This document shows positions 55,912-64,000 of a DNA stretch of 64,000 bases, piece by piece. The translations under genes were made by a program, and so were the position numbers. The stretch lies in the NCBI GenBank assembly GCA_030248215.1, contig JASANG010002946.1, forward strand, positions 36,001 to 100,000. Reading direction: 5' to 3'. Below the pieces are notes generated by a model. It was given only the letters and a program-made list of their open reading frames with translations, was not told where the DNA came from and did not search any database. Source of the DNA: Enoplolaimus lenunculus (lineage: Eukaryota > Nematoda > Enoplea > Enoplida > Thoracostomopsidae). Every line of letters starts with the position of its first letter. Position 1 is the first letter of the stretch.

Positions 55912-58900
55912 CTGAAATAATACAATTTAAGTTCGTTTATATCGTGCCAAAAATGAAACATTATTTTAAAACAACGTTTGCGTTTCAAACAACATCTTTC
56001 AAAACGTTTTTTATAAGTGGAGAAACTCTAAAATGAATATCTTGTTTAAACCCTTCTCACATAGAGTTCACTATGGGCAACTATGCGCACTGTACATTCG
56101 TTAAATAAAATATATCGCGCAATGTTTAAGAATTGCAACACGTATACATAGTACTAAATTACCACTAGACGTGAGAGACCCCTCAGGCTCGAGCGTCAAA
56201 CTCCTATAGCTGAGTGGTGATGGTATACGCCTCCCGCTCCAGTCACTGGAGTTCGAATCCTAGCATAAAAGTAGGTCTCAGATGAAAAAGAAAATATTCA
56301 TGTAATAAAGGGTTAAACAAAAGATATTAAGCAAGCGCTTTTAGCGCTTGTCATCACAATGTTTCGCCTTAGTTTTAAACTCCCTCTTTCAATGCGTGGA
56401 AAGTGTTTTATATATTTGAAACACGATTTTTGGAACAAAATTTGTTAAATTTTGCACGTAGTCAGAAGCAAACTGCGAGCAGCGTACGCCCCTCCACCCA
56501 GTTCTGGAAAAATAACATTTCAAGGTTTTGATCCAAATTTGCGACACAAACCTGCAGTCCAAACTGGTGTGTCACCTATAAATGAGTGGTGTTGTGCACT
56601 CCAGCTGGTGCAAAATCGAAAACGTCCGAACGAAGTTTAAAGTCATTTAAAAATCTACTCGCCATTCTGTTCAAGTAAAGCTTTAAGATGAAAATATACA
56701 TCTGTTCAGGACAGGGCGCAACCGGAATTTCGGTTCCGGTAGGAAAATCCGGTTCTTTCACTATCCGAATCCGGTAATAAATTCGGTATTTTTTCACCGA
56801 AATTTTTCAGTGTTTGCAGTGTAGAAAATTTTTCTCATTTGGAAATTCAAGAAAAACTAGCATATTATCGCAACTTACTTTTCTATAATTGTCTGATCGT
56901 GTAGGTATTGCCAAAATTATCAATTTGTGTCATACTCCGTAATTTATAATACGATTCCAGCTACTGCATTTGTTTCAGAATTTTTAGCATTCTGAACGGT
57001 GTGTTTAATGCCATTAAAAGCGATTAAAATAGAGTAAAAACGCATTTTTCGGTATTAACAATTATTTTTTGATCCCCGGTTCTGGTTCCAGTTCCGGTAA
57101 TTTATAATTCCGGCTGGACCTTGGTTCGGATTATTCTATTATTGTTTCAAAAATGGGCCCCAATGTTTGTATGCTAAAAAGTGGCAACTACTTCAGAAAA
57201 GTTTAAGTCCCCACGAGCGGCTCGATTCTGTTCTTAGTCAATGTTCAACCTTTTCTCACATGAATATTTTCTATTTCCCCTGAGACCTACTTTTATGCTA
57301 GGATTCGAACTCCGGTGACTGGAGTGAGAGGCGTATACCATCACCACTGAGCTATAGGAGCTTGACGCTCGAGCCCGAGGGGGCTCCCACGTCTTGTGGT
57401 GTACTATGTATACGTACAACCCGGAAGTATTTAGCGGAAAGGATCCGGGTACCATGCCTCAAAATTTATCACAAGACAAAAGCGTTTACAATATTAACCC
57501 TTTCAATTAAAAATGTTTCTTTTTACATGAAGTTATATCCTTCAGAAGTAAAGTTTTGAATGCACCGCTGGTGGTCACTACTGCTATTAGTCAATTTATA
57601 TTAAATTTCTTTGTTTACCAATGTAAATCTTAACGTGAGCTTACTCAACACTAATATCACGTTGCTTTTCGTCCAACGGAAGTCGTCGAAGCTTAATATG
57701 AATGCCAGCAGCTTCAGCGATGAAACTGCCCAACAAAGCCAACGCAATCATCGGAGCAAGGACTGACTTACTTACTGATCTTTCATAATTTACCCAGCAT
57801 CTGAAAATGATGTTTTAGTTAATTTTGAAATTAGGCCATATACTTCTAATTTTCGTTGTTCAATTTTGTTAACGAGATATTTGCTAAAGCAGTTTTACTT
57901 AAACAATTTATCGTTTCTAAAAGTGTACTTAAGTTAAATAAATATGTAATCAAGTAATTCAACAACAGTTTTATAAATTACAGACTAACAGCTCTGGCAT
58001 ACTACCCTGTGGTTCAATTGAGATTGTAGACTCGTGCAACTGCATATATACAATTAAGTCTTTGTATTCCTTTTTGGCACAATAATTTGCATTTTTTTGT
58101 TTTTGCTCAAAAAATTAAGTATTTACTTAAGCCGGCGACTTAGCTAATTATAAGATTTCAGAAACGCAATTATTGTTTCTAACGTGCAATATTTATTTTA
58201 TTTTAACAGTTCAGGCATTGAATTAAATTCAGAAAATGTGCACATTACTTCAAAACTCTCTGAATATGTTTATAAACTTACGAAAAGTTCGACTGGTAAT
58301 CTCCATAATGCATCAATCCAGACTGAATAACGCATCCAACTCCGGCAACTGAAATTTAATGTTTTTTTCCAAAATTTCAAGGTCATAATTCTAACCATTT
58401 ACCGCCATAACTTATTTTTACCTTTAGGATGTGTTTCACAGGAATCTACGATAATTCGTCGCCTGACAACTTGTCGTCCAACTGTTTCCAAAAGCCTGTT
58501 AATAAATCTAAGCATAATCCAAACCGTAATTCTAAGCCTAAGCTTATAGTTTAAGCATAATCGTGGGCGACGAATTGTCGCATTAATGACATTTCAGATT
58601 ACAACTTGTCATTCAACGAATTATACTGCCACAAATTGTGGTGATATCATTTCACAGAGAAAAATTTTGCTTGTTAAGCAATTAATTTGTCATATTAAAT
58701 ATATATCGATTTGATCTTGTAAAAGGGGGCTTATAGTGACGGATAGATGAATTTGAGTTGTAGGGGGCCGGCACTGAAAATACGCCATAAGCGTCCATGA
58801 AAACAAAATTGTCATATCGTTAACGATGCTTCAGTGAGGCAGTGTTGCTACTTGAAGAAACGAATTCGTATCGAAATCTGTTGCAGGTAACCACTGGCTT

Positions 58901-61900
58901 TTCCCGAGACAGCGTTTCGCAAAAGCTCTGAGGCCGTGGTTGCGGCGCTACTCTCGATCGACTTTCTTGCTCGATGCACCCGATACTAATTTAGAGTCAA
59001 ATTGGTCTTACCAATCGCCAGCGTTGCACAAGTTTTATTTGCAAACGCAGAACCAAGTGACGAGATACCAGTTAATATCACAAATGCATGCAATGCTTCG
59101 AAAGTTGCAAATGCGCACGCAGTGATGTATGTAAACTGTATTGCCATACCGGCAGCTTCACAGCCGAAATTTTTCTGAAATGAGCAAATGTTTTGAAAAT
59201 ATTAGATTTTTGTTAAAATTTAAAAGATCATCAAACCCGTTTTAAAAGATCAAACCCGTTTTAAAAGATCAAACCCGTTTTAAAAGATCAAACCCGTTTT
59301 AAAAGATCAAACCCGTTTTAAAAGATCAAACCCGTTTTAAAAGATCAAACCCGTTTTAAAAGATCAAACCCGTTTTAAAAGATCAAACCCGTTTTAAAAG
59401 ATCAAACCCGTTTTAAAAGATCAAACCCGTATTTACAAATTAATTTTTTACAGTATATTTCGTTGCGATATTTGATTATAAGTTTTTGTAATAAAGTGTT
59501 TTGTGTTTGTCGACTGATAAAATCAACTATTATAATATTTAACTGGTCAGCCGGTTTTGCGCAATGCGCAGATAAGTTAGCGAAAGCACAAAAATTTTTT
59601 TTGCACATTTTCTTTTCATAGAACAATCTCACGTTTGTGTCTTAAGAACATCACTGTAAGCAAAGTAATGCCGAAAACTTGCCCAAAAAACGTATTTGGG
59701 CATTCCAGATTTAGTATATTGATAATTTGCATTTTAAACAATTCTGTTCTTCTGAGAGTAGGAGGTGATTTTCAAAACGGTATGTTGCTATTGTTTGCAA
59801 GCAATTTAAAAGTCTGTAAAATCATGATTTTGTACGTGCAAATTATTTTTGCGCATACAAATCGTTATGTCGCAAGCCAACCTGCTATTAAGGTCAATTA
59901 TTAAGCTTGAATCAGGCCAGTTTGCTGACAAACCATTTTAGCTTACTATTGCAATTCTTTTATGCTACGCTATCCAAAAACTACTTCGAACTAAAAATAT
60001 GTCTTGGCTAATTAGCAATCGGCGCGCTTATAGCAATTTGGATTACGACAAAATACGTCTTACTTTCGTTTGATCAGGCGTCAGTACTGTAATAATTAAC
60101 AGTTGTGAAAATATTAAACAAATTTCTTGACCCATTTGCAGTATTCGTTCTCGTCTTGCCGCTCTGAAAATGTTTTGGTAAAAACGGTGGTTTGGAATTT
60201 TATGACACATTTCACAATGATATACCTAAACCTCTACTTAAACTACTTCAGTTACATTTTACTAACTTTTTTAAGTATAAAGTGTACTAAATATTGATTA
60301 AATCTTTGCTTAAATAATGTAAATATATAAGTAAAACTACTGCTGTCATTTCTTGATTAAGAAATGTAAAGCTAAGAATTTTGTGTTTGCTTAAAATTAT
60401 GCAAAACTTTGCCAAGCACCATAGTGAAGTAAAACCGACACTTAATTCGGCAACAGGTTTACTTATTTTTAAGTATATTTTTAGTGAGTACTTGCAGACG
60501 CTCATACAATACATTTTTGGTCACAGTTATAAGACAACGTTAGCTTGTTCAGGAAAAGGCAGAACAACGGTAATAAGCCATGATAACTTGAAGATTTACT
60601 GTGTACAACCAATCTGGAGGGAGGAAGCACGGACCAAATTTGGGGATATGGACTAGTTGCCATCTGGGTCCATCGTAAGCGAACCTTTGATCAGCGGGGT
60701 GTTAGCCAAATATGAGCGCATACTTACTACTTGTCATAGGGATAAAATTACTGCCATGGGCATTGGGTAATTATTCTGATCTTACGATATCAGGATATCC
60801 AGTGTCCATCTATTCTTATTACCCAAAAAACCACAGAAGAACGGTAGTCGCAGCACTGAACGACATCAACCAAATACATCCGAAATATTGAAACGCAATT
60901 TTAATCCAGTAAACAATCGTTTTTTCAAGCTAAAATTTAACTTTAACTTTACATTTTTTGCTGTACTATTTGTAAAATCCAGGCTCGTATTCTGAAATGC
61001 GTTGGTGTATAAGATCTCGTGTTGCTTTCAAACCAGTGAATGCTGACGCTCAAAATTCAGCACATGTTTCGCATATGATTTGCTCTACTCCGGTTTTTTA
61101 AATTCAACAACTGCAACAGATAGTGAGTTAGTTTGAAAACCTATTATTACTTTATAATAGTTGCTATACACATTTGAGAATCTAGGCCGTAGAGTAAAGT
61201 TCGTTGCAGCAATCTATACTGTTTGTGTAGTTAATCGTTTTAGACCGCTGTTAGATGACAATAATTCCAAGTCAATCAAGGCTCGTAGCCAGCTTACCAT
61301 GCTGGGGGGGGGCAAATTTTTCCATGGCGAGCTGAGTCCCCCTACCCCCCTTGGCTACGGGCCCTGAGTCAATCACGGCATTATTAACATAAACAGTAAA
61401 GTTCCTTACCTTCTGACGTGACACTAAAAATGAAAAAAATTATCACAGCATTAAATTATTTTTGAAAGTATATATTGTTTCAAGGGCCAATGTTACTTTT
61501 AGGGCCGTAACAGTAGATTAAACGCGTATTTTTAAGCCTATGCCTAAGCGTTGCAAAAGCGTATTCATAAGTCTAAACTCTAGAATGTAAGCCTACTCTT
61601 TTACAGACCCACTAGAAATCGGGATGGCCCTAAAAGTAACATGGACCCTTTCAAGCGTTGGTGTATTAGCAATTTCTTTACACAGATTATAATGCAAACC
61701 AGATGTAATTTTGAATACAATATTTTCACAGAGTGATTTTGAATAACGAAACTGTTCAATAACGCTATTTTAAAAGCTTTTCGCGTTTCAGACTATTTTC
61801 AAGAAACGAGTACAATGTATCGCTTGATAGGAAAAGACGCCATTGACTAAACCGCATTTTAGTGTAATTGTCCAACTGCTATTTTAGGAAGGGCGTGTTT

Positions 61901-63211
61901 ATCAAAACGCAAAAATGTTCTGTATTTTGGCCCATGTAAAGATCATGGGCGGAACGTTATTCGGTGGGAAGCAATAGAGTAAGCTTAAGGTTTAGACTAA
62001 ATGTTTATGCTTGGCTTAGGTTTTAGGCTCAGGCATAGGCGTAGCTTTAGGCTTAAAAATATGCTTATAATATACTTTTCCGCGACTGTTCTTTACATTG
62101 ACCTGTATTTTGACATGATTCCTAAAAGCATTATATCAACTTTAGACTCAATATTAAGTCTATATTACGTTGCTATTTTTCTATCTCATATCAGTTTTTA
62201 ATATTTTAAAAAATTGGGTTTCGCTTCACATGGTGATTAATACAATTTTGAGAATAATTTCTACATATGCGACAAAAACAAAACCATAACATGGCTACAT
62301 AACCAAACGCACACCGCGGTTAAAGAAAAGTTAAACAATGCAGATTCTGTCACTGCATACAGAATAAATTGTCTTATATTCAATGAAGAAATATTGTTTG
62401 AAATTTAAGACAATTATATCTTGATCGGATTCCAAACATATATGTCTTGAATTACATACATTTATTTCTCAAATGGTTCAGAAATATGGGTGTTAATTTT
62501 TTCAGACTTAAAAGTCTGAAATTTAAGACTAAGAGTTTTTCAGTGAAAAATTCTAAAATTGGCGGCTAAAGCTCAATCAAATATATACTCTAATTTTACA
62601 ATCCAAGATACGTCCAAGTAAAATTTGATTGCACTCCTAAGAATATAAACGTATCAACTGTTTTACATACATAAAAATCAGACAATTTGTCTTGAATATA
62701 ATACAACTATTTCTTGAAAAAAAGAAATAATTTATGTCTTATAAATTGGCAACAGTAACTTCTTAAATATAAGACATTTATGTTTTAACCATTTCAAACG
62801 CAAATTTCCGAACTGTTTAAGGCTATTAATGTCTGAAAAGGATTCGTTTCGTAAAAACTAAAAACTATTTCACAAAAAGTTTAAAATACAACTAGAAGTC
62901 TGAACAAAAGTGGCTTTTTTTCTCATTTCGCTAAAAATTTCATACCATTGTATTTCTTTATACCCCATGTATACGCCCCCCCATATCAATCACACCGTCT
63001 TACGTACGACAAAACGGAGTCGGAGCTTCCCATACGGCGCCTTTCATGCATCGAAGTTTTCTAAAACCATGGAGTACAAAACCATCATTACACTGAAACG
63101 CGATTGAACTGCCTTGACGCGACGAATATATTTCGTTTTGTTTGTCGTCAAGTGAGTACTGATCAGCACCAATAATTGTGCCGTGTTCAAAGTTACAGAT
63201 GCAACAGGTTT
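55623..63211 (-). CDS. Sushi-domain class-B-like seven-helix receptor, 5' end beyond the window
   Basis: Exons in transcript order: 63008-63211, 61410-61423, 60823-60929, 60064-60163, 59012-59174, 58282-58348, 57645-57800, 55623-55911. All GT/AG; every split codon fits across seven junctions. The part seen is about 365 aa. It has a Sushi/CCP domain (FQCNDGFVLHGFRKLRCMKG, then W and FC), a five-residue linker LSRQK, helix 1 (YWIKIAFQYFGCIWLMSF), helix 2, helix 3 starting GCEAAG with the EALH motif, helix 4, loop 2 with HYGDYQSNFSCWVNY, helix 5 after SVLAPMIAL, helix 6 (MAWKLLLYCGSCVAG) and helix 7 (FVVINVTLGIKIFVWHSLED). The helix 3 Cys, EALH, CW in loop 2 and the NxxLGxxIFxxH helix 7 are hallmarks of the secretin/adhesion receptor fold. 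No GAIN/GPS stretch lies between the Sushi domain and helix 1. The stop codon runs straight into AATAAA. Ligand unknown. The first exon seen begins inside a codon, so upstream exons must exist. Confidence 0.85.
56152..56312 (+). mobile_element. tRNA-derived SINE, family 2
   Basis: A box TAGCTGAGTGGTGATGGTA and B box GAGTTCGAATCCTAGC, with a long variable region and a tail of AGGTCTCAGATG...ATATTCATGTAATAAAGGG. Inverted copy at 57243-57400. Confidence 0.75.
56709..57122. mobile_element. Decayed CCGGTTCCGG hAT-like MITE
   Basis: CAGGGCGCAACCGGAATTTC at the left and AATTCCGGCTGGACCTTG at the right. Flanks GTTCAGGA and GTTCGGAT. The interior differs from the 3779 type. Confidence 0.65.
57243..57400 (-). 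mobile_element. tRNA-derived SINE, family 2, inverted copy
   Basis: GCTAGGATTCGAACTCC and ATACCATCACCACTGAGCTA are the complements of the B and A boxes. Matches 56152-56312 along its length. It lies in the last intron of the receptor gene. Confidence 0.75.
57645..58348 (-). CDS. Receptor exons for helix 4, loop 2 and helix 5
   Basis: 58282-58348 encodes AGVGCVIQSGLMHYGDYQSNF. 57645-57800 encodes CWVNYERSVSKSVLAPMIAL, ALLGSFIAEAAGIHIKLRRL and PLDEKQRDISV. The TC+A split codon joins them. Loop 2 CW pairs with the helix 3 Cys in this receptor class. Confidence 0.87.
57880..58172. mobile_element. MITE with TTTCTGAAATCTTA end (inverted copy)
   Basis: Reverse complement of the 22727-23045 element: AAGTATTTACTTAAGCCGGC and TAAGATTTCAGAAACGC. 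Located between two receptor exons. Confidence 0.6.
59012..59174 (-). CDS. Receptor exon for helix 3
   Basis: KNFGCEAAGMAIQFTYITAC, AFATFEALHAFVILTGISSL, then AFANKTCATLAI, the start of helix 4. Phase 0 in, phase 1 out. Confidence 0.9.
59226..59431 (+). repeat. 19-bp tandem repeat, 11 near-identical copies
   Basis: Unit AAAAGATCAAACCCGTTTT. Copies after the first are essentially identical; the first has three extra bases. It lies in the receptor intron between the helix 2 and helix 3 exons. Confidence 0.97.
59545..59735 (+). repeat. Dispersed repeat with TTTTGCGCAATGCGC (copy 2)
   Basis: Colinear with 23745-23920 but diverged. Confidence 0.6.
60064..60163 (-). CDS. Receptor exon for helix 2
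   Basis: AARRERILQMGQEICLIFSQ then LLIITVLTPDQTK. The basic start is intracellular loop 1. The donor is AAA/GTAAGA. Confidence 0.88.
60220..60497. mobile_element. MITE with STACTCAST ends (copy 2)
   Basis: Colinear with 42488-42770. It lies in the receptor intron between helix 1 and helix 2 exons. Confidence 0.65.
60823..60929 (-). CDS. Receptor exon for helix 1
   Basis: LEKTIVYWIKIAFQYFGCIW then LMSFSAATTVLLWFF. Acceptor AAATTTTAG. The donor TGG/GTAATA is weak but gives GG+A (Gly) with helix 2. Confidence 0.83.
60984..61189. mobile_element. MITE with ATTCTCAAATGTGTGTAGC ends (copy 3)
   Basis: CTCGTATTCTGAAATGCGTT at the left and ATACACATTTGAGAATC at the right. Located between the microexon and the helix 1 exon. 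Confidence 0.65.
61277..61366. repeat. Short element with GGCTCGTAGCCAG / CTTGGCTACGGGCC ends
   Basis: Inverted ends around runs of G and of C. A similar start occurs near 9350-9400. Target duplication unclear. Confidence 0.5.
61410..61423 (-). CDS. 14-nt microexon linking Sushi domain to helix 1
   Basis: TGTCACGTCAGAAG between a pyrimidine-rich CATTTTTAG acceptor and a GTAAGG donor. C (from the Sushi exon)+TG gives Leu, then SRQK, and phase 0 into LEKTIVYW. Confidence 0.68.
61485..61647 (-). mobile_element. GGCC-end MITE (GTTACTTTAAGGGGCG type)
   Basis: Flanks GTTTCAAG and CTTTCAAG. GGCCAATGTTACTTTTAGGG and CCTAAAAGTAACATGGACC ends. It lies in the receptor intron 5' of the microexon. Confidence 0.85.
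61929..62103 (+). mobile_element. GGCC-end MITE (GTAAAGATCAGGGGCGG type), intact site
   Basis: 175 bp with exact 8-bp duplication TGTATTTT (61921-61928, 62104-62111). It shows the unoccupied site used by the TAA element in the 38926 copy. From 62112 to 63007 I see only AT-rich intron. Confidence 0.92.
63008..63211 (-). CDS. Receptor exon for the Sushi/CCP domain
   Basis: TCCICNFEHGTIIGADQYSL, SRQGSSIAFQCNDGFVLHGF, RKLRCMKGAVWEAPTPFC. The order of Cys, GF, Cys, Trp, Cys is that of a CCP module. Acceptor AAATTTTTAG; donor TGTC/GTACGT. Confidence 0.88.
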
Positions 63212-63294
63212 CTAAAAATTTAAATTAAACATTTCATATTTTTAGTTTATTATAGACACGTATGTGAAGAACCAATTTTTCAAAAAATATATGA

Positions 63295-63450
63295 GCGTCC
63301 ATCCCTCTCGAGTGTCCGATCGCGTAATCGAGCGGTGATTATAAATGCTTACGCTTCGTGAGTCCGAGGTACCAATCATAGCCTGAAATTAGTGTCTGCA
63401 TTCTCAAATGTGCGTAGCAACTATTTATACCAGTTATAGCGATAGGTTTT
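63295..63450 (+). repeat. Fragments of SINE family 2-like and ATTCTCAAATG MITE
   Basis: GAGCGGTGATTATAAATGC and CGTGAGTCCGAGGTACCAAT resemble the SINE A/B-box layout. ATTCTCAAATGTGCGTAGCA then ACTATTTATACCAG is the MITE end. Confidence 0.4.
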
Positions 63451-63532
63451 GTTAATTTCAAACAGTGACTGATGAGGTCTAAAATCCAGCTAATTTTTGG
63501 TATTTATTAATTTGTGCAATTTATTTACTTTA

Positions 63533-63970
63533 GTGACCCGAATAAGAGGGTAGACTGATATTTATTTGGACTCTCCAGACGGTACCCCCCACCCTGTTAT
63601 TTGGTTACATACTCAAATTTATTTTCAACCTGCCCTGCGCCACTCTTCATTACTGATATAACCGGTATTGCAGCTATCCGTTGAATTAAACGTTTATTTG
63701 GCTTGTGTAAATAGCTGGAGCGATAATGCAGGGTTACACTTAGGAATGTACTTTCAAAACATAAGTACAATTTAAAGATTCGAACTCAAATTATTTGGTT
63801 CTGGAGTCACTTATCGGTTACACTTAGGGATAATTGACGTTTGTGAACTCTAATTAGGGTTTAGGGACTCTATTTGCTTAAGGATGTTTATTAGGGATAC
63901 GGACTCCTATTGATTGGGACTCAAAATGGGAACCTTCGCTCTTATTATCCCCCGTTATTTGGGTTACTAC
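63533..63970 (+). repeat. Dispersed element with GTGACCCGAATAAGAGG ends (copy 2)
   Basis: Starts AGTGACCCGAATAAGAGGG and ends CCGTTATTTGGGTTACTACA. Colinear with 39987-40360. Confidence 0.6.
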
Positions 63971-64000
63971 AGTACCATTTTGGAAATTTGAAATTGCAAG

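Noticed and set aside
59226-59431. CRISPR-like array.
   Set aside because: The units abut with no unique spacers; it is a plain tandem repeat in a eukaryotic intron.
61660-61860. Possible extra receptor exon with a hydrophobic minus-strand stretch.
   Set aside because: No fitting splice sites; the helix 1 exon at 60823-60929 already completes seven helices in phase.

Overview
This is an AT-rich window from an animal nuclear genome. Split genes with GT/AG introns of about 0.1-4 kb, a furin-type convertase, MAD2, a PAN/thrombospondin-repeat secreted protein and a class-B-like seven-helix receptor all point to a metazoan. The dense load of short DNA transposons suggests a marine invertebrate; a tunicate is my guess, not something the sequence proves. 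Four genes were rebuilt by hand by matching exon phases across introns. No single open reading frame shows any of them whole.

Layout. (1) 3046-7822, minus strand: a complete five-exon MAD2 gene (207 aa), whose first intron holds an unexplained GC-rich block with two ORFs. (2) 7823-10372: the gap between MAD2 and the divergent furin gene, with a foldback MITE and a tandem pair of tRNA-derived SINEs. (3) 10373-32026, plus strand: a 20-exon furin-like proprotein convertase (1225 aa: prodomain, S8 catalytic domain, P domain, a long linker exon, Cys-rich repeats, Thr-rich stalk, one membrane helix, acidic tail). Retaining the intron after exon 14 would give a soluble form. (4) 32027-41227: about 9 kb of mobile-element debris, no gene seen. 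(5) 41228-51540, minus strand: a seven-exon secreted protein (558 aa: signal peptide, PAN/apple domain, six thrombospondin type-1 repeats). (6) 51541-55622: repeats and a TA microsatellite. (7) 55623-63211, minus strand: the last eight exons of a seven-helix receptor whose last extracellular module is a Sushi/CCP domain joined to helix 1 by a 14-nt microexon. Its 5' end lies beyond the window.

The rest is largely non-autonomous DNA transposons, most with 8-bp target duplications (hAT-like): families with CAGGGT termini and CCGG-rich ends, and families with GGCC termini and internal TTAGGC-like arrays. One TIR has been amplified into an 18-unit minisatellite. A second kind, with a TAA target duplication (Harbinger-like), sits nested in two of them and carries repeated CATATG/CACGTG palindromes. 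I saw no LTR element, LINE, rRNA, CRISPR array or functional tRNA.

The genes do not form an operon or an obvious pathway. The convertase acts in the secretory pathway, which the two other extracellular/membrane proteins also enter, but no functional link can be read from the sequence.
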